In this document: positions 38,757 to 47,875 of the stretch, piece by piece | How the letters are laid out: each line of letters opens with the position of its first letter | Numbering within the stretch: the first letter of the stretch is position 1 | Source: Luteibacter rhizovicinus | GTDB taxonomy: Bacteria; Pseudomonadota; Gammaproteobacteria; Xanthomonadales; Rhodanobacteraceae | Reading direction: 5' to 3' | DNA: 64,000 nt | Assembly (NCBI RefSeq): GCF_004342265.1 | Contig: NZ_SMCS01000004.1 | Span: 124,001-188,000, forward strand | Notes under the pieces: generated by a model | What the model was told of the DNA's origin: nothing | Seen by the model: only the letters and a program-made list of their open reading frames with translations | The model's database searches: none | Position numbers and translations under genes: made by a program

Positions 38757-39584
38757 ATGAAGAAACTGGCTAACAGCTTCACGGCCAGGCTTGGCGTGGC
38801 GGTCGCATTAGCGACTGCCACGCTCTTCGGTCTGCCGGTCCATGCACAGGACTCCCGCTTGAGCCTCGCCGACCGCGTGTCGCGCCTCGAGCAGCAGTCG
38901 CAGCGCGACCAGGGCACGACCACACTGGTGAACCAGGTCAACGATCTCCAGCAGCAAGTTCAGCAGCTGCAGGGTCAGATCGAAGAACTCCAGCACCAGA
39001 ACCAGCAACTCCAGGATTCCAGCAAGGCCCAGTACTCGGATCTCGATTCGCGTATCGGCGGTCTTGAAAAGGGCGGCGCCCAAGGCGCGCCCGCACCGGC
39101 GGCACAGGCACCCGTCGCGCCGGCGGCGACACCTCCGCAGGGCAAGCCGGCAACAGCCGCGCCCGCCGCGAACGCTCCGGCCGCTACCGCCTCGGCAGGC
39201 GAACAGGCTGCTTACGACGCCGCTTTCAAATCGCTGCGTGGCGGCGATTTCGTTGCCGCTTCGCGTGGCTTCCGCGATTTCCTTCAGCAGTATCCCGACA
39301 GTCCCCTCGCGCCCAATGCCTATTACTGGCTGGGCGAGTCGTACTACGCGACCATGAATTATCCGGTCGCGCTCGAGGCGTTCCAGCGTCTGGTCAAGCT
39401 GTATCCGCAGAGCGAAAAGGTCTCCGACGGCCTGCTCAAGGTCGGCTACTGCCAGGCACAGCTCAAGCAGAACGATGCCGCCACGGCGACGCTGAAGTCG
39501 GTCGTCTCGAAATACCCCGGCTCGAAGGCTGCCAGCCTCGCCCAGGAACGTCTGCGTCGGATGCAGCGTCCACCGGCAAACTAA
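38757..39584 (+). CDS. cpoB: Cell division coordinator CpoB (YbgF)
   Basis: A 275-aa periplasmic protein. The signal peptide ends GLPVHA-QD. An N-terminal coiled coil (LADRVSRLEQQ ... NDLQQQVQQLQGQIEELQ) is followed by an Ala/Pro linker and a C-terminal TPR domain (DAAFKSLRGGDFVAA, YWLGESYYATMNYP). It coordinates Tol-Pal with PBP1B during septation. The start is 3 bp after the pal stop. Confidence 0.93.
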   Translation: MKKLANSFTARLGVAVALATATLFGLPVHAQDSRLSLADRVSRLEQQSQRDQGTTTLVNQVNDLQQQVQQLQGQIEELQHQNQQLQDSSKAQYSDLDSRIGGLEKGGAQGAPAPAAQAPVAPAATPPQGKPATAAPAANAPAATASAGEQAAYDAAFKSLRGGDFVAASRGFRDFLQQYPDSPLAPNAYYWLGESYYATMNYPVALEAFQRLVKLYPQSEKVSDGLLKVGYCQAQLKQNDAATATLKSVVSKYPGSKAASLAQERLRRMQRPPAN

Positions 39585-39587
39585 GTC

Positions 39588-40280
39588 ATGAGCGGCAGCA
39601 CCGTCATTCCGGCGGATGCAGCGCCGGCCGCGCCTGTCGCGGAACGGTTGCGCATCACCGAGATATTCCACTCGATTCAGGGTGAGGCCGATGCCATCGG
39701 CTGGCCGACGGTATTCGTGCGCCTTACCGGCTGCCCGTTGCGCTGCGTCTGGTGCGATACCGAGTACTCGTTCCATGGCGGGCAGTGGCACGATATCGAT
39801 GCCATCCTCGCCGAGGTCGCCAGTCATGGCGCACGCCATGTATGCGTGACGGGCGGTGAGCCGCTGGCACAGAAGCGCTGCCTGATCCTTCTACGTAAGC
39901 TTTGCGATGCCGGTTACGAGGTATCGCTGGAAACGTCCGGCGCGCTGGACGTGGCCGCGGTCGATCCGCGTGTTCGCAAGGTCATGGATCTGAAGCCGCC
40001 CGACTCGGGCGAGAGCGCGCGCAATCTCTGGTCGAACCTCGACCATCTTCTTCCGCACGACCAGGTGAAGTTCGTGATCGCGAGCCGCGCCGACTTCGAG
40101 TGGTCGCGCGATGCGTTTGCCGAACACCGGCTGGTGTCGCGCTGCATGGTTTTGTTCTCGCCCGTGCACGGTAAGGTCGAGCCGCGCGAACTGGCCGAAT
40201 GGATTCTCGCCGAGCGCCTCCCTGTCCGCTTCCAGATGCAGCTGCATAAGCTGCTGTGGAACGACGCCGCCGGACATTGA
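39588..40280 (+). CDS. queE: 7-carboxy-7-deazaguanine synthase QueE
   Basis: A radical-SAM enzyme forming 7-carboxy-7-deazaguanine in queuosine synthesis. The 230-aa protein has the Fe-S cysteines in [10 protein letters not shown], an EIFHSIQGE start region, VTGGEPL and a C-terminal [13 protein letters not shown] segment. It follows cpoB by 3 bp. Confidence 0.93.
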   Translation: MSGSTVIPADAAPAAPVAERLRITEIFHSIQGEADAIGWPTVFVRLTGCPLRCVWCDTEYSFHGGQWHDIDAILAEVASHGARHVCVTGGEPLAQKRCLILLRKLCDAGYEVSLETSGALDVAAVDPRVRKVMDLKPPDSGESARNLWSNLDHLLPHDQVKFVIASRADFEWSRDAFAEHRLVSRCMVLFSPVHGKVEPRELAEWILAERLPVRFQMQLHKLLWNDAAGH

Positions 40281-40339
40281 TCCATCCGGGCCTGAGGGCC
40301 TGGTTCTTTTCCTTTCCCGTAAACCCGGTGGTAATCGCC

Positions 40340-41023
40340 ATGAACGCATCCAGCCCGTCTCGTAAAGCCGTCATCCTCGTCTCTGGAGGCATGGATTCCG
40401 CCGTCACGATCGCGATGGCTCGCGAACAGGGGTTCGAGGTTTATGCACTGAGCGTGGCGTACGGACAGCGGCACAGCTCGGAACTCGAAGCGTCGGAGCG
40501 TGTGGCGAAGATGCTTGGCGCCGTGGTGCACAAGACAGTGCATGTCGACCTGCGCAGCATCGGCGGCTCGGCGTTGACGGCCGATATCGATGTGCCGGAG
40601 GAGGGCGGTGAAGGCATTCCCGTTACCTACGTGCCGGCGCGGAATACGATCATGCTTTCGATCGCGCTTGGGTGGGCCGAGGTATTGGGCTCGTCGGATA
40701 TTTTCTGCGGAGTCAACGCGGTGGATTACTCGGGCTATCCCGATTGCCGTCCCGCGTTTATCGAATCGTTCCAGACGCTGGCCAACGTCGCTACCAAAGC
40801 GGGTGTCGAAGGTGCGGGTATCGTCGTGCATGCCCCGCTGATGAATATGGGCAAGGCGCAGATCGTGCGCGAAGGCGAGCGTCTGGGCGTCGATTTCGCC
40901 GCTACCGTCAGTTGCTATAACGCCGACGCGCAGGGGCGTGCTTGCGGGCATTGCGATGCGTGTCGTCTGCGGGCGCAGGGGTTTCATGAGGCTGGCGTTG
41001 TCGATCCTACGCATTACGTCTAA
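40340..41023 (+). CDS. queC: 7-cyano-7-deazaguanine synthase QueC
   Basis: Makes preQ0 from the QueE product with ATP and ammonia. The 227-aa protein has the P-loop SGGMDSAV and the zinc site in [23 protein letters not shown] lies about 8 nt before the ATG at 40340. Together with queE it adds queuosine precursor synthesis next to the tol-pal operon, as in Pseudomonas. Confidence 0.94.
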   Translation: MNASSPSRKAVILVSGGMDSAVTIAMAREQGFEVYALSVAYGQRHSSELEASERVAKMLGAVVHKTVHVDLRSIGGSALTADIDVPEEGGEGIPVTYVPARNTIMLSIALGWAEVLGSSDIFCGVNAVDYSGYPDCRPAFIESFQTLANVATKAGVEGAGIVVHAPLMNMGKAQIVREGERLGVDFAATVSCYNADAQGRACGHCDACRLRAQGFHEAGVVDPTHYV

Positions 41024-41063
41024 GCGGGTGCGCTTTTCGGCATATTTGACCAGTTATTCGCTG

Positions 41064-41367
41064 GAAGAGCGTCGTCATTCGGGGCGTCGTCGTATGGAAC
41101 CAGCCGACCCCCTCGCCGGGCCCACGTCGGGCGGTCGCTGCGCGACGCGGGTGGACTGACGGGGCTCGGTGAGCGGGCTTCCTGCCCGCGCACCGAGGAA
41201 GGGGCGTCCTGCCCCTTCCCCCTGCGGGGCCTTTTCCACCAGTCCACCCTCGCCCTCCTACCGGGCCCGGCGAGGGGGCCGGCTGGTTCCACCGAGCGGC
41301 GAGGCAATAGGTGTGACGAGCAAAGCGCACCACTGACAATCCCTTGTCCATCTCACCCCTCACCGTC
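41064..41367 (+). repeat. 305-bp repeat, copy 2
   Basis: A direct copy of 12552-12856. The outer 28-bp arms (41096-41123 and 41263-41290) differ at one base from perfect pairing. The interior hairpins are preserved; the inner 13-bp pair has changes on both sides. It starts 40 bp after queC and lies between convergent queC and the fucosidase gene, matching the setting of copy 1 after nadE. Confidence 0.88.
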
Positions 41368-41392
41368 GCTCCTGCGCAGGGACGACGGTGAG
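41359..41392. terminator. Hairpin at the right end of the 305-bp repeat
   Basis: CTCACCGTCG (41359-41368) pairs with CGACGGTGAG (41383-41392), with an inner CCTGCGCAGG palindrome. It lies 26 bp past the fucosidase stop, so it may protect or end that minus-strand transcript. No T tract. Confidence 0.45.
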
Positions 41393-41417
41393 AGGGAGCG
41401 GTGCGATTTGCTGCGGT

Positions 41418-42872
41418 TTAGGCCGGCTCGTCGTAGAGCCCCAGCTCCGCCAGCCCGGGCGGCTTTCCCGTGGAGGTTAGCTGTATGCGCACGCTCTCCG
41501 CTTCCACGCGCCCGAATGTATGGAACTGGAAGGGCGCGGGATGTTCACCCGATACGAGTTCCTTCCATTGCCCATTGCGCTGGTATTCCGCGCGATAGGA
41601 TGCGATGCGACTCGCGGTGCCGTAGTCCTCGAGGCTTTTCGATTCCACGATCGACAGTGTATTGAACGCTGTTGGCTTGCCGAGGCGCACTTCGAGCCAC
41701 GCGGTCGTCTTCCCTTCGTCGGCGACCCAGAATGTACCGAAGCGATCGTCGAATGCCAGGTCCGGTCCGGTGGCATCGGCGCTGCTGCTGGCGTAGGCGG
41801 GTTTGCCTGCGGCGAGATTGGGAGTCGTGACGATCGTCGACGCGTGGATGGTCGGTGCGGGGCCTTCGTTCTTCCAGAGCTTGCCGATTTCCGCGAGCCG
41901 TTCGATGGCGTTCGGATCGAATTGTCCGTCGCGATTTGGCGCGACATTGAGGATCAGGTTGCAGTGATTGCGATTGAAGGGAACCAGCCATTCGTCGACG
42001 ATCTGGCGGGCGGCGCGCAGTTCCTGATTCGGATAAGCCGTTTTCCAGAACCAGTCGCTTTGCAGCGTCGTGCCCGACTGCGAAGGAACGTCGCTGTCTG
42101 CCGGAATTTTCTGGCCGGCGTGCTGCTCGTATTGCTTGATGTCCGTGTAGTAAAGCGCGGGCCCCGGATAGCTGCCTGCGTTGTGATCCGTGACCAGACA
42201 GTCGGGTTGCAGGCGTTTTACCAGATCGTAGATGCGACGGTAGGGCAGCTGGTCGTAACCGATGCGAGACCACGACGCGTTCCAGCCATCGAAGATCATC
42301 GCTGTAATGGGGCCGTATTGGGTCAATAGCTCGGTGAGCTGCGCTTCGATCAGGGCAATTTTCGCGGGGGTTACGGTGCGCGCGCGAATGTCGGCGCGCA
42401 GGTCGAGCATCGAGAAATACAGGCACGGCTTAAGGCCCTGCGCGCGGAAGGAGTCGACGTAAGCACGCACGATGTCGTGCCGGTACGACGAATCCATGAC
42501 GTTGGCGCTGCCGGTCTTCGTGGGCCACAGGCAGAAGCCGTCGTGATGTTTGGTCGAGAGGCAGCCGTAACCCATGTTCGCCGAACGCGCGGCGCGTGCC
42601 CACTGGTCGGTATCGAGATGAGCGGGATTGAACAGGTGCGGCGACAGCGTGGGGTCGCCCCATTCGCGCTCCTCGAACGTCGCCATGTTGAGATGGATGA
42701 ACATACCGAAGCGCAGGTCGAGGAAAGCCTGCTGTGCGCGAAGAAGGCGATCGCCTCCTTCTACCGCGGTGCCGCTTGCGGTGTAAGGAGCGAATGGTTT
42801 TGCGACGAGGGGGACGGTTGCGGCGATGCCGCCGGCGAATGCCAGCGCCTTCGAGAATTCACGACGATTCAT
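41418..42872 (-). CDS. Exported GH29 alpha-L-fucosidase with C-terminal F5/8-type domain
   Basis: A 484-aa protein with a twin-arginine-like signal (MNRREFSKALAFAGGIA). The GH29 domain (about 40-340) has RFGMFIHLN near the N-terminus, STKHHDGFCLWPT with the paired His, and a MIFDGWNASW segment carrying the likely nucleophile Asp. The last ~130 residues (PNLAAGKPAYASSS ... GKPPGLAELGLYDE) form an F5/8C discoidin-type carbohydrate-binding domain. AAAGGAGAT lies ~10 nt before the ATG. It probably releases fucose in the periplasm. The gene stands alone, with no fucose transport or catabolic genes beside it. Confidence 0.85.
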   Translation of the reverse strand: MNRREFSKALAFAGGIAATVPLVAKPFAPYTASGTAVEGGDRLLRAQQAFLDLRFGMFIHLNMATFEEREWGDPTLSPHLFNPAHLDTDQWARAARSANMGYGCLSTKHHDGFCLWPTKTGSANVMDSSYRHDIVRAYVDSFRAQGLKPCLYFSMLDLRADIRARTVTPAKIALIEAQLTELLTQYGPITAMIFDGWNASWSRIGYDQLPYRRIYDLVKRLQPDCLVTDHNAGSYPGPALYYTDIKQYEQHAGQKIPADSDVPSQSGTTLQSDWFWKTAYPNQELRAARQIVDEWLVPFNRNHCNLILNVAPNRDGQFDPNAIERLAEIGKLWKNEGPAPTIHASTIVTTPNLAAGKPAYASSSADATGPDLAFDDRFGTFWVADEGKTTAWLEVRLGKPTAFNTLSIVESKSLEDYGTASRIASYRAEYQRNGQWKELVSGEHPAPFQFHTFGRVEAESVRIQLTSTGKPPGLAELGLYDEPA

Positions 42873-43207
42873 GCGCGATGGATCTCCTTTACCTGAGTAA
42901 CCTGCAAGGGATGCGCGTGCCTTGCAAAGGCGGCGCGGGGTGTCGCGAATTCGCCGAGCATGCGCTCAAATTTGCGCCGATTCAATCGATCTAAGTTGCC
43001 GCGGACCGGGTGTTCGAGGAGCGAGTGATCGGTATGGGTTCGATTGCGTCGTCGTTGCGAAAGTCATCGCGCAGGAGAGGGGCGCGGAAAGGCGGACGAG
43101 CGGGCGGGCTCCCCGGTGAGAGGCCGTGACCCGGTATGAACGGAAGAAGGTAAGCGCCGTGCGCTTTTCGGTCGCTGCGTGAACGAGCGGCAGGTATCAG
43201 GGCGTAA
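42873..43207. other. Gap between the fucosidase gene and tRNA-Lys
   Basis: About 335 bp with no convincing gene. It holds the fucosidase ribosome binding site at its left edge and the 3' side of the tRNA at its right. No repeat, terminator or known regulatory element was recognised. Confidence 0.5.
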
Positions 43208-43283
43208 TGGTGGGTCGTGCCGGATTCGAACCGGCGACCTACGGATTAAAAGTCCGCTGCTCTACCAACTGAGCTAACGACCC
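43208..43283 (-). tRNA. tRNA-Lys (anticodon UUU), CCA encoded
   Basis: The minus strand reads GGGTCGTTAGCTCAGTTGGT at the 5' end, with the D-arm in it. The anticodon stem-loop is CGGACTTTTAATCCG (anticodon TTT), the T-arm is GCCGGTTCGAATCCGGC, and it ends in CGACCC-A-CCA. The acceptor stem GGGTCGT/ACGACCC pairs fully. The total is 76 nt including the CCA. Confidence 0.97.
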
Positions 43284-43341
43284 TTACGCGAACAGCCCGC
43301 TAGTTTAGTGGGAGGCGCGGAGTCGCACAACCTCATGCGGT

Positions 43342-44292
43342 TCAGAGCGTGGCGACGATGGCCTCGACGTCGCGGCCGGCCTGGCGCCAGGCGCCGATGC
43401 CGCCCGTCAGGGGGCGCACGTTGGCGAAGCCCAGCCGGGTCAGCCGCTGGGCCACCTTCGCTGCCGTGACCTCGTTGGGACACGAGCAATAGATGACCAG
43501 GGGCATGTGTCTGGGGAGCGCGGCCAGCTCATCCTCGGCGGTGCTCAGGTCGAACAGCCGCGAGCCGGGAATGATGTAGGGATCGTCCTTGCGGACGCTT
43601 GCGGCGCGGACGTCGACGATGAGCGCACCCGGGTCGTTGGCCAGCAGGATGGAGAGTTCGTCGACCGTGATGCGGTTTTTCTTCAGCTGCATGATCAGCA
43701 ATGTGCGACGCGCCCAACGGAAGGCGATCCACAGGATGAGCCCGGCGATGGCCACGGCGACCATGCCCATGCCGAACTGGCGCAGCAGCGCGAGTACGGC
43801 ATCGATCTGCCGGTAGAAAACCATGCCGACGGTCAGGCCGACGGAGATCCACAATCCCGCGCCGATCAGATCGAAGAGGGTAAATCGCGAGAAGCGCGTG
43901 TCGGCCGCCCCGGCGATGGGAATGGCGACCAGCGACAGGCCGGGTACGAAACGCGAAATGAGCAATAGCTTCACGCCGCGTTTCTCGAAGAAGCCGCCCG
44001 CACGACGCACGCAGGTATCCGGCGACAGCGAGATCTTGCACAGACGATCAAGTACGCGATAGCCGTAGCGACGGCCGGTCATGAACCATACGGCGTCGCC
44101 GGCAAAGGCGCCGGCGAGGGCGCCGACAAAGGTCGCCAGGACGAGTGGCGGATTGTGCAGGGCGACGAGAGTGCTTCCGACGACGATAAGCGCGGGCATG
44201 GCGGGCACGGGCAATCCGATCGCCGCCGCGAACACGCTTACAAAGGCCGCTATAGGCGCAGCCCCTGCCCAGTCGTTGCTCGAAAGTATCAT
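43342..44292 (-). CDS. DedA-family membrane protein fused to a rhodanese domain
   Basis: A 316-aa protein. An N-terminal DedA/VTT-fold membrane domain (about residues 10-205) has FVGALAGAFAGDAVWFMTGRRYG (split: GALAGAFAGDAVW, MTGRRYGYRVLD) and RFVPGLSLVAIPIAGA. A C-terminal rhodanese domain (about 220-316) has LIVDVRAASVRKDDPYIIPG and the catalytic Cys in VIYCSCPNEVTAAKVA. DedA proteins act as undecaprenyl-phosphate or phospholipid flippases; rhodaneses handle sulfane sulfur or redox chemistry. DedA-rhodanese fusions occur across Proteobacteria. It lies 98 bp downstream of the second histidine kinase on the same strand. Confidence 0.85.
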   Translation of the reverse strand: MILSSNDWAGAAPIAAFVSVFAAAIGLPVPAMPALIVVGSTLVALHNPPLVLATFVGALAGAFAGDAVWFMTGRRYGYRVLDRLCKISLSPDTCVRRAGGFFEKRGVKLLLISRFVPGLSLVAIPIAGAADTRFSRFTLFDLIGAGLWISVGLTVGMVFYRQIDAVLALLRQFGMGMVAVAIAGLILWIAFRWARRTLLIMQLKKNRITVDELSILLANDPGALIVDVRAASVRKDDPYIIPGSRLFDLSTAEDELAALPRHMPLVIYCSCPNEVTAAKVAQRLTRLGFANVRPLTGGIGAWRQAGRDVEAIVATL

Positions 44293-44390
44293 TGTCCCGC
44301 GGGTCTCCAGTATCCCATCGCGGAACGATACGCCGGATGGGTTACACGCGACACATGGCGGCGCGGGGACGCAGTCTCAATGGGCGACGG

Positions 44391-45779
44391 TCAACTGGCA
44401 CGGCGCAGCGACGTGGACTCGGCGTTCCAGTCGCCCCGGCGGTCGACGCCATCGACTTCCACCCAGAACGTACTGCCAGCGCCGGGTCGCGAACGCACGC
44501 CGATCTGCCCGCCAAGCACATCGGCAATGCGTCGGGCGATGGTCAGCCCCAGCCCGTAATCCACGTGGCCAGGAAGCCGGACGAATTCCTCGAAGATGCG
44601 TTCCTGCTGTTCGAAATCGATGCCGACGCCGTTGTCGCGGACTTCGATCCGGACGCCGCGACCGCGACGACGCGCGGCCACGAGTACCCGGCCGTGGGGC
44701 GCGCTCGCCATGGCGTTCGCCACCAGACGATGCAGGAGTTCGCCGAGCAGTGCTCCGTCGCTATGTAGCGGGAGGCGTCCACCGCGCCAGCGCAGGTCGA
44801 CATGCAGCCGATGCGCTTCGGCCGCGCAGGTGTCGCGCTCACGCACGAACAGGTCGGATGCGATCAGATCGACGGGCAGAGGTTCGACGATACCGGCATC
44901 GAATCTCGCCATTTCCATCAATGCATCGAGCAACTCGGTCATGCGGACCAGATTCGAACCGATCTGCGCCAGCGCCGCGCGTTGATGCAGATCCTTGCCC
45001 GGCTGCATGCCCGCCACGAACAGGCCCATGGCCTGTAGCGGCTGGCGGAAGTGGTCGCCGAAGCGTGCGACGAACCGTGTTTGCCGTGCAATGTCGCGAA
45101 GCCGGAGGCGCAGCGCTTCGGCCATGCGATCTTCGTGATGCGCGCGCAGTTCGGCTACTTTGTCGATGCATTCGTCGAGTGCATCGAATTCGACGACGCC
45201 GGTCTGGACGGGTTCGATGAATGGCCGTCCACGCAGCACGCGCATGAAACGATCGCGTACGGTATCGAGCGGACGTACGATCAGCGATGCATGCGCACAA
45301 GTCGCCAGCGCGAAAATGGCAAGTATGCCCAGGGTCATGAAGGTTCCGAACCATAGGGCGGAGGTGCGCCGGTCGTTCGACGGACGCGCATCCGAGATCG
45401 CGGTCAGTTCGCCATAGGGCGTTGCGACGGTGACACGGTAGGTGGCGGCTTTGGCGAGAGGGGCACCGTTGTCGATGACGATCTGCCTGCCGTTGTCCCT
45501 GCGCAGACTGACCAGGGTCGTGGGAGGGTTGGCAGTCAACGCCAGTTGAAGCGCGCGCCGAAGGTGTTCGTCGTTGCCTGCATCCACCATGCTTTCGCCG
45601 ATGCGAAAAGCCTGTGCGGTGGCAAGCGCTTGCGCCTCGGTGGTCAGCGAACTCATGTAGGTCGCGGTGAACGCAACCACCATGGTCAGGGCGACCAGCG
45701 TCATGGGCAGCAGGCCGCTCAGCAGCAATCTGCTGCGAAGCCGCACGGGACGGCGAGCCGGTTGGAGCGACGCTGTCAT
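44391..45779 (-). CDS. Sensor histidine kinase with transposed His/Asp in the H-box
   Basis: A 462-aa membrane kinase. Membrane segments lie near residues 18-44 and 145-165, with ~100 extracytoplasmic residues between. A HAMP-like linker follows, then a HisKA region (about 235-300) and an ATPase domain (about 340-450). The ATPase parts look intact: RLVANAM (N box), DNGVGI (G1) and GLGLTIARRIADVLGG. In the H-box it reads GDHFRQPLQAMGLF where the neighbouring hybrid kinase has SHDLRQPLYALTLF, so the phospho-acceptor His and following Asp are swapped without a gap. It might be a pseudokinase, a phosphatase or a shifted-site kinase. It is the last gene of the signalling cluster before the DedA fusion. 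Confidence 0.85.
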   Translation of the reverse strand: MTASLQPARRPVRLRSRLLLSGLLPMTLVALTMVVAFTATYMSSLTTEAQALATAQAFRIGESMVDAGNDEHLRRALQLALTANPPTTLVSLRRDNGRQIVIDNGAPLAKAATYRVTVATPYGELTAISDARPSNDRRTSALWFGTFMTLGILAIFALATCAHASLIVRPLDTVRDRFMRVLRGRPFIEPVQTGVVEFDALDECIDKVAELRAHHEDRMAEALRLRLRDIARQTRFVARFGDHFRQPLQAMGLFVAGMQPGKDLHQRAALAQIGSNLVRMTELLDALMEMARFDAGIVEPLPVDLIASDLFVRERDTCAAEAHRLHVDLRWRGGRLPLHSDGALLGELLHRLVANAMASAPHGRVLVAARRRGRGVRIEVRDNGVGIDFEQQERIFEEFVRLPGHVDYGLGLTIARRIADVLGGQIGVRSRPGAGSTFWVEVDGVDRRGDWNAESTSLRRAS

Positions 45780-45898
45780 GGCGGTGAGCCTTGGACGGAG
45801 CTTTGGCGATGACCCGACTCTAGTGGGCGCGCGACGGCAGCGCGATACTCAAAGCGATGTAGCCAGCAGGCCTAGCCCATTCGACCTAGGGTCGTGGG

Positions 45899-46939
45899 TC
45901 AATGCGCGCGCAACTGTCCGACCAGCGCGCGATGATCGTCTTCGATCTTCTTGAGGCGAGCTTCGCGGGCCGCCTCGCTGACCCATTGAGCGGTCGTCGC
46001 GCGGCGTCGCTCCAGCGTGTATTCGATGTCGGCAAAGGGTGCCAGGTCGTTGTTGCTCGCGGGCGCGAAACCGCTGATGTCGTGGATATGCTGGAGATTG
46101 GCTTCTTCGCGTACGCTGTCCTTTCCCTTGCCGTAGTTCACGAGAAAGGTCGCGATGCGTTCGCGCAGCGACAGCGGCAGATCGGTTCGTACCACGATGA
46201 CCGCATGGGGAATCAGCGACGAGCGCCAGAGCACGCGAAGGCGTGCGTACTGGTCGGGGAAGTGTTGGGCGAAGCGCTCGAGGTCGGCGGTGTTGTTCGT
46301 CGCCACGTCCACTTCGCCGTTCGCCACCGCAAGCGCGTTGTTCTGATGGTTGTCGACGTGAACGTTAGAGAAGAACGTATCCGAATCGAGGCCGCGCGCG
46401 GCGAACAACTGGGTTTCCGGAACGAGATAGCCCGATACCGACAAGGCTTCGCCGCGCGCGTAACGCCAGCGGCCCTGGCGCGAGAAAAGCTGATCGAGCG
46501 TGCGCAGCTTGGAATCGGTGGCGACGATGAGCAACGCGTTGTAACCCTTGGATCCGTCGCCGCGCGTGAGGTGCGCGATGACCTGCATGTTGTGCCGGGT
46601 CACGGCATCCAGTGCCAGTCGCCCGGACAGGAAGGCGATATCGACGCGCTGTTCGCTGATGGCCTGCGCGATGCCTTCGTACGTCGTGACGGAGATGCTT
46701 CGAACGGGACGATCCAGCGCTTTGCGCAGGTCGTCGAGCATCGGCTGCCACGCTTCCAGCGATTCGGCGGGTCCGCCGATGGGCAGGATGCCGAAGGTGA
46801 GCGGCGCTCCGGGATCCTCGTCGATGTTTCTGGATTTCTGCGCCAGGGCAGGGGTGCACGCAAAGACCAGGATCAGTAAAAGAACGTGCCAGCGATGGCG
46901 TGCGCGTATCCACCGCGATATTCGATGACGTTCCAGCAT
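45899..46939 (-). CDS. Orphan PhnD-like periplasmic solute-binding protein
   Basis: A 346-aa protein with signal peptide (TPALA-QK) and a PhnD/PBP2-type fold. Family features are PLTFGILPIGGPAESLEAW, VTTYEGIAQAISEQRVDIAF, GSKGYNALLIVATDS and DNHQNNALAVANGEVDVATN. PhnD proteins bind phosphonates or related oxyanions for ABC uptake, but no permease or ATPase gene is near. It lies between the LuxR-type regulator and the second histidine kinase, so it is more likely the periplasmic sensor of this signalling cluster (inference). The region after about residue 290 is Arg/Glu-rich and helical. Confidence 0.83.
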   Translation of the reverse strand: MLERHRISRWIRARHRWHVLLLILVFACTPALAQKSRNIDEDPGAPLTFGILPIGGPAESLEAWQPMLDDLRKALDRPVRSISVTTYEGIAQAISEQRVDIAFLSGRLALDAVTRHNMQVIAHLTRGDGSKGYNALLIVATDSKLRTLDQLFSRQGRWRYARGEALSVSGYLVPETQLFAARGLDSDTFFSNVHVDNHQNNALAVANGEVDVATNNTADLERFAQHFPDQYARLRVLWRSSLIPHAVIVVRTDLPLSLRERIATFLVNYGKGKDSVREEANLQHIHDISGFAPASNNDLAPFADIEYTLERRRATTAQWVSEAAREARLKKIEDDHRALVGQLRAH

Positions 46940-47007
46940 ATGCCTGCCCCGAGAACCATCTTGCGCGCTGCGATCGCTCGCGGCGCAGTGCCCTGTCCCG
47001 CAGCAGC

Positions 47008-47697
47008 TTACGACGAAACTTGCTGGCTTGGGGCGGAGAGGTCCAGTTTGGCGGCTACCGAGACGGCCTCGGTGCGATTGCGGACGCTGAGCGCGCGGAA
47101 AATGGCGGCCAGGTGGATCTTCACCGTACCCTCGCTGATTTTCAGGTCACGGGCTATGACTTTGTTCGGACTGCCTTTCTTAAGAAGGAAAAGGACTTCC
47201 ATCTGGCGATCGGTCAGCAGGAGTGCCAGTTGGTGGTGGAGGGGAGCCCTGCCGGTGCCGCCCTTGCCGGGATAGGCCGTGCCGTCGCCAGCCGCATCGA
47301 TTTCCGCCAGGGCCATCTGGGGTACGTAAACGCCACCGGAAAGTACCAGGCGAATCGCGCTCAGCATGACGTCTGGGGAGTAGGACTTGGGGATGTAGCC
47401 GCGTATGCCGATATGCAGGACATCGCGGATGACTGCCGGGTCTTCGGAGCCGGACAGGACAATGATGGGCAGCGATGGCAGAGCGGTATGGAGTGCCTCG
47501 AGATGGTCGGTGCCGTGGGCACCGGGCATGGCCATATCGACCAGGGCCAGATCGGGAGACGGTGTCTGGGCGCTTGCGGCGCGTATTTCATCGGCATTCG
47601 ACGCGACGACAAATTGGGTGTCGGGACCCAGTTCGGCAAGCTTAAGCTTGACCCCCTCGACAATCAGCCGATGGTCATCCGCGATTAGGATCAGCAT
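47008..47697 (-). CDS. Response regulator, REC plus LuxR-type DNA-binding domain
   Basis: A 229-aa NarL/FixJ-class regulator. The receiver domain (about 1-120) has the acidic pair in ADDH, the phospho-acceptor Asp in LVDMAMPG, Ser/Thr in VLSGSED and Lys in YIPKSYS. The DNA-binding domain (about 160-225) reads LTDRQMEVLFLLKKG, then IARDLKISEGTVKIHLAAIF. A Gly-rich linker of ~35 residues joins the two. It is the probable phosphate receiver of the adjacent kinases. Confidence 0.9.
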   Translation of the reverse strand: MLILIADDHRLIVEGVKLKLAELGPDTQFVVASNADEIRAASAQTPSPDLALVDMAMPGAHGTDHLEALHTALPSLPIIVLSGSEDPAVIRDVLHIGIRGYIPKSYSPDVMLSAIRLVLSGGVYVPQMALAEIDAAGDGTAYPGKGGTGRAPLHHQLALLLTDRQMEVLFLLKKGSPNKVIARDLKISEGTVKIHLAAIFRALSVRNRTEAVSVAAKLDLSAPSQQVSS

Positions 47698-47875
47698 GGT
47701 TCGTACTTCTCTGCCGGCTGAAAGCCTGCCCCAACGCCGACGATAGCCCTGCCGGGAACGCGCTGCAACATATGCAATCCAAACGTGTGTATTTTTCGTC
47801 GGAGATGCGTTACGACAAACATAACTATGAGCATGATTAGTGCCTATGGATGCGGCATGGCAACAAAAGCAACTG

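Noticed and set aside
43208-43283. tRNA-Lys as an integration site for a genomic island
   Set aside because: No integrase gene and no repeat of the tRNA 3' end was found nearby.
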